A stretch of 64,000 bases of DNA from Herpetosiphon gulosus (GTDB lineage: Bacteria > Chloroflexota > Chloroflexia > Chloroflexales > Herpetosiphonaceae). Shown piece after piece: positions 44,497-53,287 of this stretch. The notes beneath the pieces were generated by a model, which did not search any database, was not told where the DNA came from, and saw only the letters and a list, made by a program, of their open reading frames with translations. The position numbers and the translations under genes are program-made. Location of the stretch: positions 1-64,000 of the forward strand of contig NZ_BAABRU010000010.1 in NCBI RefSeq assembly GCF_039545135.1. Direction: 5' to 3'. How positions within the stretch are numbered: the first letter of the stretch is position 1; every line of letters starts with the position of its first letter.

Positions 44497-44526
44497 TTGA
44501 CATTTAACCCCAATTAACTTTATACT
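44497..44526 (+). promoter_or_regulatory. Promoter of the metal-regulator gene
   Basis: TTGACA at 44497-44502, an 18-base spacer and TATACT at 44521-44526. The operator palindrome begins on the last base of the -10, so a bound repressor would block this promoter. Confidence 0.75.
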
Positions 44527-44540
44527 TAGGTAGTACCTAA
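44526..44540 (+). promoter_or_regulatory. Operator palindrome for the DtxR/MntR-type regulator, autoregulatory site
   Basis: TTAGGT-AGT-ACCTAA is a perfect inverted repeat. It resembles known DtxR/MntR boxes (TTAGGT/ACCTAA arms), and a matching site lies before the transporter genes. It overlaps the -10 element. Confidence 0.75.
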
Positions 44541-44560
44541 AAGAAAGGATTAATAGGTTT

Positions 44561-45232
44561 ATGCGAATTACGGCAGGCGTACAAGATTATGTGAAAGCAA
44601 TTTATACCCTTCAACAAGAGGAAGCGCCTGTCTCCAACGGTCGGCTGGCTAGTTACTTTGGGTTTAGTGCGCCCACGATCACCGAGATGGTCAAAAAGCT
44701 CGAAAGTTTAGAACTGGTTGATTATCAGGCGCGTTATGGGGTGCGGCTCACCGAGATCGGCGAGAAAATCGCGCTCGAGATGATTCGCCACCATCGTTTG
44801 CTGGAACTTTATTTAGTGCAAGCCCTTGGCATGTCGTGGGATGAAGTTCACGATGAGGCCGAAGTTTTGGAACATGTGCTCTCTGAAGCGCTGGAAGAAC
44901 GAATTGCCGAATACTTGGGGCATCCCCAATTTGATCCCCATGGCTCGCCAATTCCGGCCCGCGATGGCAGTATTCCGCAGCGTGATTCATGCTCATTGGC
45001 TTTGTTGGAGCTGAATCAGATTGCGCGGATCGTCGAAGTTGAGGATCGTGATGCTGCCCGCTTGCGCTACTTGGCGGATCTTGGTTTAACGCCCAACAAC
45101 GTTATTAAAATTATTGCCCGAGCGCCGTTTGATGGCCCCTTGACCTTGTGGGTTGGTGCTGATCAAACCCAACAGGTGCTTGATTCACGCTTAGCAACTC
45201 GGATTCAAGTGCAAATTGAGCGTTCAATTTAG
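44561..45232 (+). CDS. DtxR/MntR family metal-dependent transcriptional repressor
   Basis: The 223-residue repressor has an N-terminal winged helix with the recognition helix around SAPTITEMVKKLESLELV. The metal- and dimerisation domain includes H77-H78 (HHRLLELYL) and E101, E104 and H105 (EVLEHVLSEALE). A C-terminal SH3-like (FeoA-type) domain completes the protein. D9, aligned to D8 of Bacillus MntR, and E101 in place of the cysteine of IdeR favour manganese over iron sensing. It sits upstream of a TroABCD-like transporter with matching palindromes before both units, so it probably represses the importer and itself when metal is abundant. Confidence 0.92.
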   Translation: MRITAGVQDYVKAIYTLQQEEAPVSNGRLASYFGFSAPTITEMVKKLESLELVDYQARYGVRLTEIGEKIALEMIRHHRLLELYLVQALGMSWDEVHDEAEVLEHVLSEALEERIAEYLGHPQFDPHGSPIPARDGSIPQRDSCSLALLELNQIARIVEVEDRDAARLRYLADLGLTPNNVIKIIARAPFDGPLTLWVGADQTQQVLDSRLATRIQVQIERSI

Positions 45233-45255
45233 GCGCTCTTTTTTTACTTGAGTCT

Positions 45256-45271
45256 TTTAGGTATGCCTAAA
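45256..45271 (+). promoter_or_regulatory. Operator palindrome before the transporter genes
   Basis: TTTAGG-TATG-CCTAAA lies in the 72-base gap between the repressor stop and the binding-protein start. Its arms match the site at 44526-44540. A TTGAGT (45249-45254) and an AT-rich TATTATAAAA downstream suggest a promoter around it, so bound repressor would block initiation. Confidence 0.75.
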
Positions 45272-45304
45272 TAGTTTATTATAAAACCAAAATGAGGTAG
45301 TTCG

Positions 45305-46222
45305 ATGCAACGAAAAAATTTCTTGGTGCTGCTGGTATTGCTGCTGGTAAGTTGTGGTCCTAGCAGTTTTGCCCAACCAACCAGCGCCAATCCACCGCTA
45401 CGAGTGGCCGCAACCGTTGGGATGATTGCCGATGTCGTCAAGCATGTTGGTGGTGAGCATGTCGAAGTGCTTGGCCTGATGGGGCCAGGCGTTGACCCAC
45501 ACCTCTACAAACCCAGCGTTGGCGATGTGCGGATTCTCGATGATGCTGATTTGATTTTTTATGGCGGTTTGGAACTCGAAGGTCGCATGACCGATATGCT
45601 CGAAAAGCTCAATCGCCAAAAACCAACGATTGCCGTCACCAGCCAAATCGATCAAAGCCGCTTGCATGCAACTGGTGGCGATTCATTCGACCCGCATATT
45701 TGGTTCGATGTGATCTTATGGCGCGATACGATTGCCGTCATTGTTGAAACTTTGGCTAGTTATGATCCAGCCCATGCAGCGGATTATCAGCGCAACGCTG
45801 CGGCCTATGCCCAAGAGCTAACTGCACTGGATCAAGAGGTTAAAGACTTGATTGCGACCGTCCCAACCGCTAGTCGGGTATTGATTACTGCTCACGATGC
45901 GTTTGGTTACTTTGGCTCAGCCTATGGCTTTGAGGTGCGCGGTTTGCAAGGGTTGAGTACTGCTAGCGAAGCTGGGGCTGGCGATGTTCAAAGCCTGGCC
46001 GAATTTATTCAAACCCGCCAAATCAAAGCGATTTTTGTTGAATCCAGCGTGCCGCAAACCACGATTAATGCTGTGCAAAAGGCCGTTCAATCACGCGGCT
46101 GGGATGTAGCGATCGGTGGCGAGTTGTTCTCCGATGCCATGGGCGATGCTGGCACTGAAGAAGGAACCTATATCGGTATGGTGCGCCATAACGTCACCAC
46201 GATTGTTAATGCGTTGAAGTAG
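45305..46222 (+). CDS. Metal ABC transporter substrate-binding lipoprotein (TroA/ZnuA/MntC family)
   Basis: The 305-residue protein has a lipoprotein signal with lipobox LVSC (Cys17), so it is anchored in the membrane. The four metal ligands of the cluster A-I family are visible at H66 (VDPHLYKP), H131 (FDPHIWFD), H197 (TAHDAFGYF) and D277 (ELFSDAMG). Three His and one Asp is the TroA pattern, which binds Mn and Zn; manganese-specific PsaA/MntC have Glu at the third position. The downstream genes encode ATPase and two permeases. The upstream palindrome and repressor point to manganese or zinc control. Which metal prevails in vivo cannot be told. Confidence 0.93.
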   Translation: MQRKNFLVLLVLLLVSCGPSSFAQPTSANPPLRVAATVGMIADVVKHVGGEHVEVLGLMGPGVDPHLYKPSVGDVRILDDADLIFYGGLELEGRMTDMLEKLNRQKPTIAVTSQIDQSRLHATGGDSFDPHIWFDVILWRDTIAVIVETLASYDPAHAADYQRNAAAYAQELTALDQEVKDLIATVPTASRVLITAHDAFGYFGSAYGFEVRGLQGLSTASEAGAGDVQSLAEFIQTRQIKAIFVESSVPQTTINAVQKAVQSRGWDVAIGGELFSDAMGDAGTEEGTYIGMVRHNVTTIVNALK

Positions 46223-46225
46223 TGA

Positions 46226-46316
46226 CAAGGGGTCAGTAGTTAGGGGTCAGAGGCTAGTCCATAAAAAGAAATAGTTGAAATAAAATCTGACCCCTGACCC
46301 CTCATCCCAGCCCCCT
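46226..46316. repeat. 'ggggtcag' imperfect inverted repeat inside the metal operon
   Basis: G-rich words (AGGGGTCAG, TTAGGGGTCAGAGG) at 46229-46255 face C-rich words (TCTGACCCCTGACCCCTC) at 46287-46306, around an A-rich centre. It lies between the binding-protein and ATPase genes and could reduce downstream expression. Confidence 0.6.
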
Positions 46317-46335
46317 CATAAAGGAGCCAAACCAT

Positions 46336-47082
46336 ATGAACGCTAGTGCAAAACCGCTTGCAATTCACGATCTAACTGTGGCCTACCAAGATAAGCCGGT
46401 GTTGTGGGATATTGATTTGAGTGTGCCAACAGGCGTGTTGGCGGCGATTGTTGGGCCAAACGGCGCTGGCAAATCGACCTTGATCAAAGCGACGCTTGGC
46501 TTGATGCCCGTGGCGGCTGGTACGGTTGAAATGTTTGGACAGCCCTACGCCAAAGCTCGGCGCATGGTTGGCTATGTGCCGCAACGCTCCAGCGTCGATT
46601 GGGATTTTCCGACCAATGCCTTGGATGTGGTATTGATGGGAACTTACGGCCAACTCGGCTGGATTAAGCGGCCAAGCAAAGCCGACCGCGAATGGGCCTT
46701 GCATTGTTTAGATCAACTGGCCATGGCCGATTTTGCCCAGCGCCAAATTAGCCAGCTCAGCGGCGGCCAGCAACAACGGGTCTTTTTGGCTCGTGCTTTG
46801 GCCCAACGTGCCCAACTTTATCTGATGGATGAGCCATTTGTGGGCGTGGATGCAGTGACCGAACGAGCGATTATCAGTCTATTGCAACAACTGCGCTCGG
46901 ACGGCAAAACCGTAATTTGCGTGCACCACGACCTTGATTCAGCTCCTGAATATTTTGATTGGGTGGCTTTGTTGAATGTGCGCATGATCGCTGCTGGCCC
47001 AATGAAAACAATTTGGACCCCCGAGAATATTAGCCAAACCTATGGTGGCCGAACCCAAAGCCTGATTCGAGGTGCTGCATGA
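46336..47082 (+). CDS. Metal ABC transporter ATP-binding protein
   Basis: The 248-residue ABC ATPase has Walker A GPNGAGKSTLIKATLG, the Q-loop in YVPQRSSVDWDF, the signature LSGGQQQRVFLARAL and Walker B LYLMDEPFVGVD. The downstream H-loop is VHHDLD. It powers import by the two permeases that follow. AAGGAG lies a few bases before the ATG, and its stop overlaps the first permease start by four bases (ATGA). Confidence 0.95.
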   Translation: MNASAKPLAIHDLTVAYQDKPVLWDIDLSVPTGVLAAIVGPNGAGKSTLIKATLGLMPVAAGTVEMFGQPYAKARRMVGYVPQRSSVDWDFPTNALDVVLMGTYGQLGWIKRPSKADREWALHCLDQLAMADFAQRQISQLSGGQQQRVFLARALAQRAQLYLMDEPFVGVDAVTERAIISLLQQLRSDGKTVICVHHDLDSAPEYFDWVALLNVRMIAAGPMKTIWTPENISQTYGGRTQSLIRGAA

Positions 47083-47999
47083 GTATCTTAGATTTATTTC
47101 GCGATTATACCCTGCGCAATGTGGCCTTGGGAGCCATGGTTTTAGGCATTGTCAGCGGCATTTTGGGCTGTTTTGCGGTGTTGCGTCGCCAAGGCTTGCT
47201 CGGTGATGCGCTCTCACACGCTGCTTTGCCTGGCATCGCCATTGCCTATTTATTAACTGGCTCCAAAGCACCGATTGTGCTTTTGCTAGGGGCAGGCATT
47301 GCTGGTTGGGTTGGCACGCTGGTGATCAATCGCATTGTGCGCGATACCCGCATTAGCGAAGATAGCGCCTTGGGGATTGTGCTGAGCGTCTTTTTTGGGG
47401 TTGGAATTTTGCTGCTGACCTATATTGCCAAGCGTAACGATGCCAACCAAGCTGGGCTTGACCGCTTTTTGTTTGGTCAAGCGGCAACCTTGGTTGCCAC
47501 CGATGTGCTAACCATGAGCATTTTGGGCGGTTTGGCATTGGGTTGTTTGGTGTTGCTGTATAAAGAATTTAAGCTGTTGGCGTTTGATCCAGCCTTTGCC
47601 GCTAGTCTTGGTTTTCCGCCTAATCGGCTGGGTATTTTGCTCACTAGCCTGATTGTGGTGGCGATTGTGATTGGCTTGCAAACAGTTGGGGTCGTGTTGA
47701 TGGCAGCGATGTTGGTTGGGCCAGCGGTTGCAGCGCGTCAATGGACGCATCGATTAAGCGTGATGTTGGTGCTTTCAGGTGTGTTTGGCGCAAGCGCAGG
47801 CATCGCCGGAACTATGCTCAGCCTTGGGCAAGAGCACGTGCCAACTGGGCCAATGATCATCCTGAGCTTAACCGCAATTGTGACTATTTCACTCTTGTTC
47901 GCGCCAGCCCGAGGCTTGGTTTGGGCGAAAATCCGTCAAAACCATTCGCTGAACAACGAGCCACGTAGCCGCGAAATTCAGCCAGCCAAAGGAGAGTAA
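47079..47999 (+). CDS. Metal ABC transporter permease (ABC-3 family), first copy
   Basis: The 306-residue integral membrane protein has about eight helices and the family segments LLGDALSHAALPGIAIAYL and LQTVGVVLMAAMLVGPAVAA. The start overlaps the ATPase stop. Three bases later a second, divergent permease begins, so the transporter is a heterodimer as in TroCD. The C-terminal tail is short and polar. Confidence 0.95.
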   Translation: MSILDLFRDYTLRNVALGAMVLGIVSGILGCFAVLRRQGLLGDALSHAALPGIAIAYLLTGSKAPIVLLLGAGIAGWVGTLVINRIVRDTRISEDSALGIVLSVFFGVGILLLTYIAKRNDANQAGLDRFLFGQAATLVATDVLTMSILGGLALGCLVLLYKEFKLLAFDPAFAASLGFPPNRLGILLTSLIVVAIVIGLQTVGVVLMAAMLVGPAVAARQWTHRLSVMLVLSGVFGASAGIAGTMLSLGQEHVPTGPMIILSLTAIVTISLLFAPARGLVWAKIRQNHSLNNEPRSREIQPAKGE

Positions 48000-48002
48000 G
48001 CC

Positions 48003-49118
48003 ATGAGTAGCACGTTTGCAATTATTCTGACTGGAATTTTGGTGGCGGCTGCCTGTGCCTCACTTGGCTGTTTCCTGATTTTGCGGCGCATGGCGATGTT
48101 GGCCGATGCAATTAGCCATGCGATTTTGCCAGGCTTAGTAGCGGGCTATTTCATTGCTCAAGGCCCAAGTTTATTGGCAGGCTTTTTTGGGGCAGCCTTG
48201 GCAGGCTTGATTACCGTGGGCTTGGTTGAGCTACTCAAAAATACCCAACGTGTCGGCGGCGAATCAGCAATTGGAATTGTGTTTCCAGCCATGTTTGCCT
48301 TAGGAACCTTCCTCGTCTCGAAATATTATGCCGATGTGCACCTTGATGCCGATGCAGTGCTCTATGGCAACATCGAGTTTGTCGGCTTTGACCATTGGTA
48401 TCTTGGCGAAACCGATTTGGGTCCACAATCGCTGTGGATCATGGGCGGTTTATGTTTGATCAATCTAATTTTTATCAGTGTTTTTTACAAAGAACTTAAA
48501 TTGGCAACCTTTGATGCTGGCTTAGCGGCGACGCTTGGCTTCTCGCCAATTTTAATTCACTACGGCCTGATGGCGGTGGTTTCAATTACCACGGTTGGCG
48601 CATTTACGGCGGTTGGGGCGATTTTGGTGGTGGCCTTGATGATTGTGCCTGCGGCCACAGCCTATTTGCTGACCGACCGCCTGCCATGGATGATTGGCTT
48701 GGCGATTGCGGCTGGGGCGATTGCCGCAGTTGCAGGCTTTGGCTTAGCGTTTATGCTGAATGGCTCGGTTGCAGGCGCAATTGCCACAATTACCGGAGTT
48801 GAATTTGGCTTGGCCTTGTTGTTCAGCCCCAAACAGGGATTGGTTGCCCGAGCACGACGCTTGGCTCGCCAACGGATTCAATTTGCTGCCGATACGCTCC
48901 TGGTGCACTTGTTGCAACACGAAGGCAGTCCCGAGGCCGCCCATGAAAGTACGATTGGCCATTTGCAAAGCGAATTGAAATGGAATAATAAGTTTGCGCA
49001 ACGAGTGCTTGATCTGGCCCAGCGGCGGAGTTTGGTGCGCTGCCAAGGCCAACAACTTGAACTGACGACCAGTGGGCGTGAACGGAGTCAGCAAGTCTTG
49101 CAATTAGGTCGTGTCTAG
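48003..49118 (+). CDS. Metal ABC transporter permease with a C-terminal winged-helix-like extension
   Basis: The first 285 residues are an ABC-3 permease (MLADAISHAILPGLVAGY; AFTAVGAILVVALMIVPAATAYL). After the last helix an extra 80 residues follow (from about RARRLARQRIQF), with a helix-rich pattern (ADTLLVHLLQHEG, NKFAQRVLDLAQRRSLV, LELTTSGRERSQQVL). The LxLTxxGR motif near the end is typical of a winged-helix fold such as in DtxR-type repressors. It resembles permeases fused to a DtxR-like domain, but lacks the metal-binding residues of a repressor. It could sense state or bind DNA or protein in the cytoplasm. The transcript ends at a terminator 38 bases after the stop. Confidence 0.9.
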   Translation: MSSTFAIILTGILVAAACASLGCFLILRRMAMLADAISHAILPGLVAGYFIAQGPSLLAGFFGAALAGLITVGLVELLKNTQRVGGESAIGIVFPAMFALGTFLVSKYYADVHLDADAVLYGNIEFVGFDHWYLGETDLGPQSLWIMGGLCLINLIFISVFYKELKLATFDAGLAATLGFSPILIHYGLMAVVSITTVGAFTAVGAILVVALMIVPAATAYLLTDRLPWMIGLAIAAGAIAAVAGFGLAFMLNGSVAGAIATITGVEFGLALLFSPKQGLVARARRLARQRIQFAADTLLVHLLQHEGSPEAAHESTIGHLQSELKWNNKFAQRVLDLAQRRSLVRCQGQQLELTTSGRERSQQVLQLGRV

Positions 49119-49155
49119 CACCGCCCTTCCGCTAGCCACGGTTCCCACCTAGCAG

Positions 49156-49186
49156 AGCCTACTCAATGGCGAGTAGGCTTTTGTTT
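49156..49186 (+). terminator. Terminator of the metal-transport operon
   Basis: AGCCTACTC at 49156-49164 pairs with GAGTAGGCT at 49171-49179, followed by TTTTGTTTA. Beyond it 49187-49415 holds only dispersed repeat. Confidence 0.9.
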
Positions 49187-49276
49187 ATTGATCGCTATTG
49201 CCGATGGCGGGCTGGAGATTGCTTATAACAGAAGGATAGAGAATGAGGGGCTAGGGTTTAAGAATCAGCAATCTGT

Positions 49277-49391
49277 AGGTGTAATGGATTATGAGGTTAA
49301 ACCAGTTCCACCGTTGCCTCATCCCAAGGGAGCACTCCGAGCGTGGTTCCCCTCACCTCGCGTGCGGGAGAGGGGGCTAGGGGGTGAGGGA
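49277..49391. repeat. Copy of the CCCTCACCCC element with one GTGTAATGG arm
   Basis: GTAGGTGTAATGGATTATGAGGTT (split here: GTGTAATGG, then ATTATGAGG) matches the left inner arm of the element at 812-1025. The rest carries CCTCATCCC, GCGTGCGGGAGAGGG and GGGGGTGAGGG. The opposite outer arm is missing. It sits between two facing terminators. Confidence 0.55.
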
Positions 49392-49415
49392 ACGCAATTC
49401 ATTAACCCAATTGAC

Positions 49416-49450
49416 AAAAAAGAGCGCCAATGCGATTGGCACTGGCGCTC
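49416..49450 (-). terminator. Terminator of the M23 peptidase gene
   Basis: On the minus strand GAGCGCCA pairs with TGGCGCTC (about 49422-49450), followed by TTTTTT. It sits 18 bases after the stop at 49469. Confidence 0.9.
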
Positions 49451-49468
49451 GCTCAACAGTTGACTGAA

Positions 49469-51088
49469 TTATGGTAAATATTTGAGCGGATTGACCGCCG
49501 TGCCATCGACCTTGATGGTGAAGTGCAAGTGAACCCCAGTTGAGTAGCCACCGCCAGCCCGATCATAGGTGCTGCCCATATAGCCGATCAACTGGCCTGC
49601 CTCAACCTCTTGGCCTTCGGAAACCACTGGATTCGACATCATATGGCCGTATTCGGTGACCATGCCGGAGCCATGGCTGATTTTGACACAATAACCATAG
49701 CCGCTACACCAACCAGCCTCGATGACCGTGCCACGGCGGGCAGCTGAAATTGGCGTGCCCTTGCGATTGGCAATGTCGATGCCGTTATGGAAGCGTCCAA
49801 CGCTAAAGTTGCGATAGCCAAAACCTGAGGTTAAATCGCCATAGGTTGGCCAAACCCAAACTGGTGGTGGTGGCGGCGGCGGCGGAAAGTTATCGGTCTC
49901 TTCCAAGGCCGACCAAACTTCCTCAGGAATGCTCACAACTTCGCGGGCAACCCAGGCCACTTCACCATCGCTTTGGCGAATTTTGACCCAAACTTCATGC
50001 TTGGCGATTAATTGTAAGCGTTCGCCAGCATTAACCTTGACGATTTTCTCATAGGCCGTGCCTGGGCCTTCGCGCAAATTGGTGCGATCAGCTAGCACAA
50101 TTGCTGCAGCTTGTGATTTTTGATTGATTGAATCGATTGCGCCGCGTACTGAAACATTTTGAACTCCCGCCAACGATGCTCCAGGCACGAAAATTTCGCG
50201 TCCAGCAATCAAGGCTTGGCCCTGATCTAAGCCATTGGGTGGGAAGGTCATAATCACATCAGCGCCAACACTGTAGCGTTCGGCGATATCGGTGATTGTT
50301 TCGCCTTCGCTGACGGTGTGCGGAACCCCCGAAACCCGTGGAATTCGCAGGGTTTCGCCGATCGCGACCGGGCCAGTCAAATTATTGGCTGCAATCAACG
50401 ATTCTGGGGTAATTGTATATTTGGCAGCAATATCCGCGATCGTTTCTTCGTTGGCAACCAAGTGGGTTGCAACAAAGGCTGGGCCACGTTCAGGTGCTGG
50501 TTTGATTAAGGCTGGGCCAACATCGACCACAACTTCATGCTCACCGCCGCCAACACTTTGCGGCTGAGTAGCTGAAATTGGGATTACAACCCGTTGGAAA
50601 TTGCCTGCTTCAACTTCATCGACCAATTGGGCGGCTGCTAAAGCCTCGGGTATTGCTTGATTGGCGGTAGTATCAGAAACTGGATTAAGTGGAAAACCGC
50701 GACCCCACGCCACCACACAGGCAGCCAACAGGATCACGCTATGTGCAACCAAACGGCGTTGAAGCTGCAAGCGCTGACGCACCGATTGAGCGGCGGCCTT
50801 GAATGAGCGCCGTGGTTGTTTTGGCTCAGAAATTGCTTGTGGGGCACGAGTAGGTGTGCCAGCGATTTGCGCCAGCGAAGATCGCGCAATTGAGGCCGCG
50901 CGTTGTTCTTGCTTGCGCCGTCGTTGGGCAGAGCGGCCACCACGATTGAGTGACTCAATCCGGCCAGTATCAGATTTTTGGCGAAATGCGGTAGTGGTGT
51001 GGTTAGGAGCTGGTAGCAAAATAACTTCGGCGTTGTTTTGCGTTTGTGCCCGTTGAACACGTCGCCGCGGAGTTCGCTTCTCTGTCAT
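49469..51088 (-). CDS. Membrane-anchored M23 metallopeptidase with LysM and SH3-like domains
   Basis: The 539-residue protein has a basic cytoplasmic N-terminus and one membrane span (LVAHSVILLAACVVAWGRG, about residues 115-135). Two LysM domains (IADIAAKYTITPESLIAANNL; ITDIAERYSVGADVI) and an SH3-like domain (NLREGPGTAYEKIVKV) follow. The C-terminal peptidase M23 has HNGID, YGHM and HLHF motifs that ligate zinc. It should cut peptidoglycan cross-links or remodel the wall. ATG at 51088 follows GAGGAG (ten bases); a longer frame to 51130 is less likely. It has a strong promoter of its own. Confidence 0.93.
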   Translation of the reverse strand: MTEKRTPRRRVQRAQTQNNAEVILLPAPNHTTTAFRQKSDTGRIESLNRGGRSAQRRRKQEQRAASIARSSLAQIAGTPTRAPQAISEPKQPRRSFKAAAQSVRQRLQLQRRLVAHSVILLAACVVAWGRGFPLNPVSDTTANQAIPEALAAAQLVDEVEAGNFQRVVIPISATQPQSVGGGEHEVVVDVGPALIKPAPERGPAFVATHLVANEETIADIAAKYTITPESLIAANNLTGPVAIGETLRIPRVSGVPHTVSEGETITDIAERYSVGADVIMTFPPNGLDQGQALIAGREIFVPGASLAGVQNVSVRGAIDSINQKSQAAAIVLADRTNLREGPGTAYEKIVKVNAGERLQLIAKHEVWVKIRQSDGEVAWVAREVVSIPEEVWSALEETDNFPPPPPPPPVWVWPTYGDLTSGFGYRNFSVGRFHNGIDIANRKGTPISAARRGTVIEAGWCSGYGYCVKISHGSGMVTEYGHMMSNPVVSEGQEVEAGQLIGYMGSTYDRAGGGYSTGVHLHFTIKVDGTAVNPLKYLP

Positions 51089-51192
51089 GGAACGAAGACT
51101 CCTCGAATGGTGCTTGGTTGCTGATAGCAATCACGGCTATCGGCATGCATTATGGCATGAATGTGCGTTGCCAAGCCCACGCAGTTATGGCA

Positions 51193-51221
51193 AGCATAGC
51201 CTATGCTTAATACTTTGTCAA
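51193..51221 (-). promoter_or_regulatory. Promoter of the M23 peptidase gene
   Basis: On the minus strand TTGACA (51221-51216), a 17-base spacer and TATGCT (51198-51193). This leaves a leader of about 100 bases. Confidence 0.7.
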
Positions 51222-51324
51222 TTTTTACCCTGCTTGCTGGCCGAGAATGCTCTATTTGATAGGCTCATTCGAGTATAATGAGGTCTGCTTTAACAAATGA
51301 TCTACCTACATCCAAGGAGAGAAT

Positions 51325-51549
51325 ATGTATCAAGCGCCGCCGCCAGCGCTAAGCCATTGGAGTAAAGGTCGAGCGATTGCAGCAGGTCTGATCATATATG
51401 CGATTGGGGCGGTCTTATTCCGCGTCGTACTCAGCTTATTTCTAGCGAATACTCTGCTTGTAGCCCTAAGTTGCTTTGTCATATTTTCGCTCGTGAATCT
51501 TGCGATACTCAGGGTTGTTCGAGCCTATAAGCGTTCGCAAAAACATTAA
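51325..51549 (+). CDS. Small two-helix membrane protein, unknown function
   Basis: The 74-residue protein has a cytoplasmic-looking N-terminus (MYQAPPPALSHW), two membrane helices (about 18-38 and 43-62) and a basic tail (RAYKRSQKH). AAGGAG is seven bases before the ATG. A TATAAT (51274-51279) lies upstream, without a clear -35. No family is recognised. The frame is well supported by the ribosome binding site and by its typical membrane-protein composition. Confidence 0.6.
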   Translation: MYQAPPPALSHWSKGRAIAAGLIIYAIGAVLFRVVLSLFLANTLLVALSCFVIFSLVNLAILRVVRAYKRSQKH

Positions 51550-51607
51550 TTTGTATTTGGAGCAAGAAACCGCCAAGTTTTGTAGCTTGGCGGTTTGTTT
51601 TCGTAAT

Positions 51608-53251
51608 TTATTTTTTCTTGGCCCAAGCCACCACACCCAAGGCGGCTGCCGCCCCGAGTGTCCAGCCAACCCATTGGCGTGATGGCTGGCGATCTTTGAG
51701 CACGGTTTGGGCGGTGTTGTAGCCTGAGGCCGCAAATACGCCGCCACCAGGATGAGTGCTGGCTCCAGTCAAATACAAGCCTTTGATCCCAGTCACGCGA
51801 TATTCGGAAAGCTCAGGCAGTGGGCGAAAGGCAAACATCTGATCAAATGACATTTCGACATGCATCACGTTGCCACGTAGCATACCAAAGGTGCGCTCCA
51901 GAGTTAACGGCGTTTGCACATAGCGGTTGCTAATTTTGCCGCGCATATTGGGGGCATAACGATAAACGACTTCGAGTAATTTGTCGGCCTCGCGCTCGGC
52001 AATGCTATCCCAATCTTCGCCGTTGCTTAATTCATAGGGGTGATATTGGCCCCACAAAAACAACGTATGCTTGCCCTTGGGCGCAACATCGGGGTCGATC
52101 GCGCTAAATGTCATGGCAATTACCGCTGGATCAGTTGCTGGTACGCCGCGATCATAATCGCTAACCGCGCGATTCAGGTAATCGATCGAAGGGCAAAGCA
52201 ATTGCAAGCCATGATGCGAAGGATGTGGGCGGCCACCAGAAGGCGCAGCCAGATAATCGGGCAATTCATCAGCAGCACAGCGCACCGCCATGCCAAAGCC
52301 ATTGCCAACCCGAATGCGGCCAACTCGTTCGGCTAGGCCATTTGGTAGTTGCTCAGGCTCGACCAGTTTTAATAAGGTGGTTTGCACATGGGCATTTGAA
52401 ATAACCGTTGGTGCGGTGTAGGTCTCGCCCGAGGTTAATTGCACACCTTGCACTACACCGTTTTGAACTACAATTCGTTCAACTGGGGCATCGAGTAGCA
52501 GCGTGCCGCCGTCACTTTTGAAGCGAGCAGCCATGGCTTGGGTCAACATGCCCGAACCACCGCGTGGATGTTTCGCGCCACTTTCATGCAGCATCGCGTG
52601 CCAGCCCGCAAAATCGCCAGTACCAATTTCGTGTGGTGGTGGCCCAGATTGCGCTGCTAGCCAGCCCATCGCCGCCCGCATGGCCTCGCTCTCAAAAGTT
52701 TCGTTGATTAAATGACCATACGAGGTAAACAAGCGCCGCAAAATATCCAGCGGATGCGTGCCTTTTTCGCCTTTGAATTGGCCAGTTAGCATTTGACGGC
52801 CTAAGTTGGCAGGTGATGGTGCTTTAAGAAATACATCGAAAACCCCTTCGTTGAGCGGCCCCCACAACGCCACAAATTGGCGATAAGCATGGGCATCTTT
52901 GGGCGAAATTTTCTCAATCGAAGCACACGTCTTGTCTAAATCACGCCAAAATTCAATCGCGCCCGATCCATCAGGCAATGGATACCAAGCAAATGGGTCC
53001 ATATCAATATATTCAAGCCCAAATTTATGCAGTTCGAGGTCGCGCACCACTGGGGTCAGGTGAATCATAATGTGGGCTGAGGAGCCAACATCCATTTTAT
53101 AGCCACCAAACATGGTTTCGGTGCAAACCGCGCCGCCGACGATCGCTCGTCGTTCGATCACTAAGGTTTTGATTCCGGCCTTTTGCAAATAGCAGGCACA
53201 GGTCAAGCCATTATGCCCACCGCCAACCACAATCGCATCAAATTGCGCCAT
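51608..53251 (-). CDS. FAD-dependent oxidoreductase, phytoene-desaturase / PYROXD2-like
   Basis: The 547-residue protein opens with the FAD-binding dinucleotide motif IVVGGGHNGLTCACYL and continues as a phytoene-desaturase-like amine oxidase. The C-terminal FAD motif GLYLTGASTHPGGGVFAASGYN is clear. The closest general match is the PYROXD2-type subgroup rather than carotenoid desaturases. Its last residues (VGWTLGAAAALGVVAWAKKK) form a membrane anchor. The start is uncertain between ATG 53260 and ATG 53251, because the GGGG site fits neither spacing perfectly. The substrate is unknown. Confidence 0.85.
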   Translation of the reverse strand: MAQFDAIVVGGGHNGLTCACYLQKAGIKTLVIERRAIVGGAVCTETMFGGYKMDVGSSAHIMIHLTPVVRDLELHKFGLEYIDMDPFAWYPLPDGSGAIEFWRDLDKTCASIEKISPKDAHAYRQFVALWGPLNEGVFDVFLKAPSPANLGRQMLTGQFKGEKGTHPLDILRRLFTSYGHLINETFESEAMRAAMGWLAAQSGPPPHEIGTGDFAGWHAMLHESGAKHPRGGSGMLTQAMAARFKSDGGTLLLDAPVERIVVQNGVVQGVQLTSGETYTAPTVISNAHVQTTLLKLVEPEQLPNGLAERVGRIRVGNGFGMAVRCAADELPDYLAAPSGGRPHPSHHGLQLLCPSIDYLNRAVSDYDRGVPATDPAVIAMTFSAIDPDVAPKGKHTLFLWGQYHPYELSNGEDWDSIAEREADKLLEVVYRYAPNMRGKISNRYVQTPLTLERTFGMLRGNVMHVEMSFDQMFAFRPLPELSEYRVTGIKGLYLTGASTHPGGGVFAASGYNTAQTVLKDRQPSRQWVGWTLGAAAALGVVAWAKKK

Positions 53252-53287
53252 TTTGAGCATCACCCCACACTATTGATATTGTTTATG

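Noticed and set aside
51274-51279. Full promoter for the 74-residue membrane protein
   Set aside because: Only the -10 matches; the best -35 is 13 bases away, too close.
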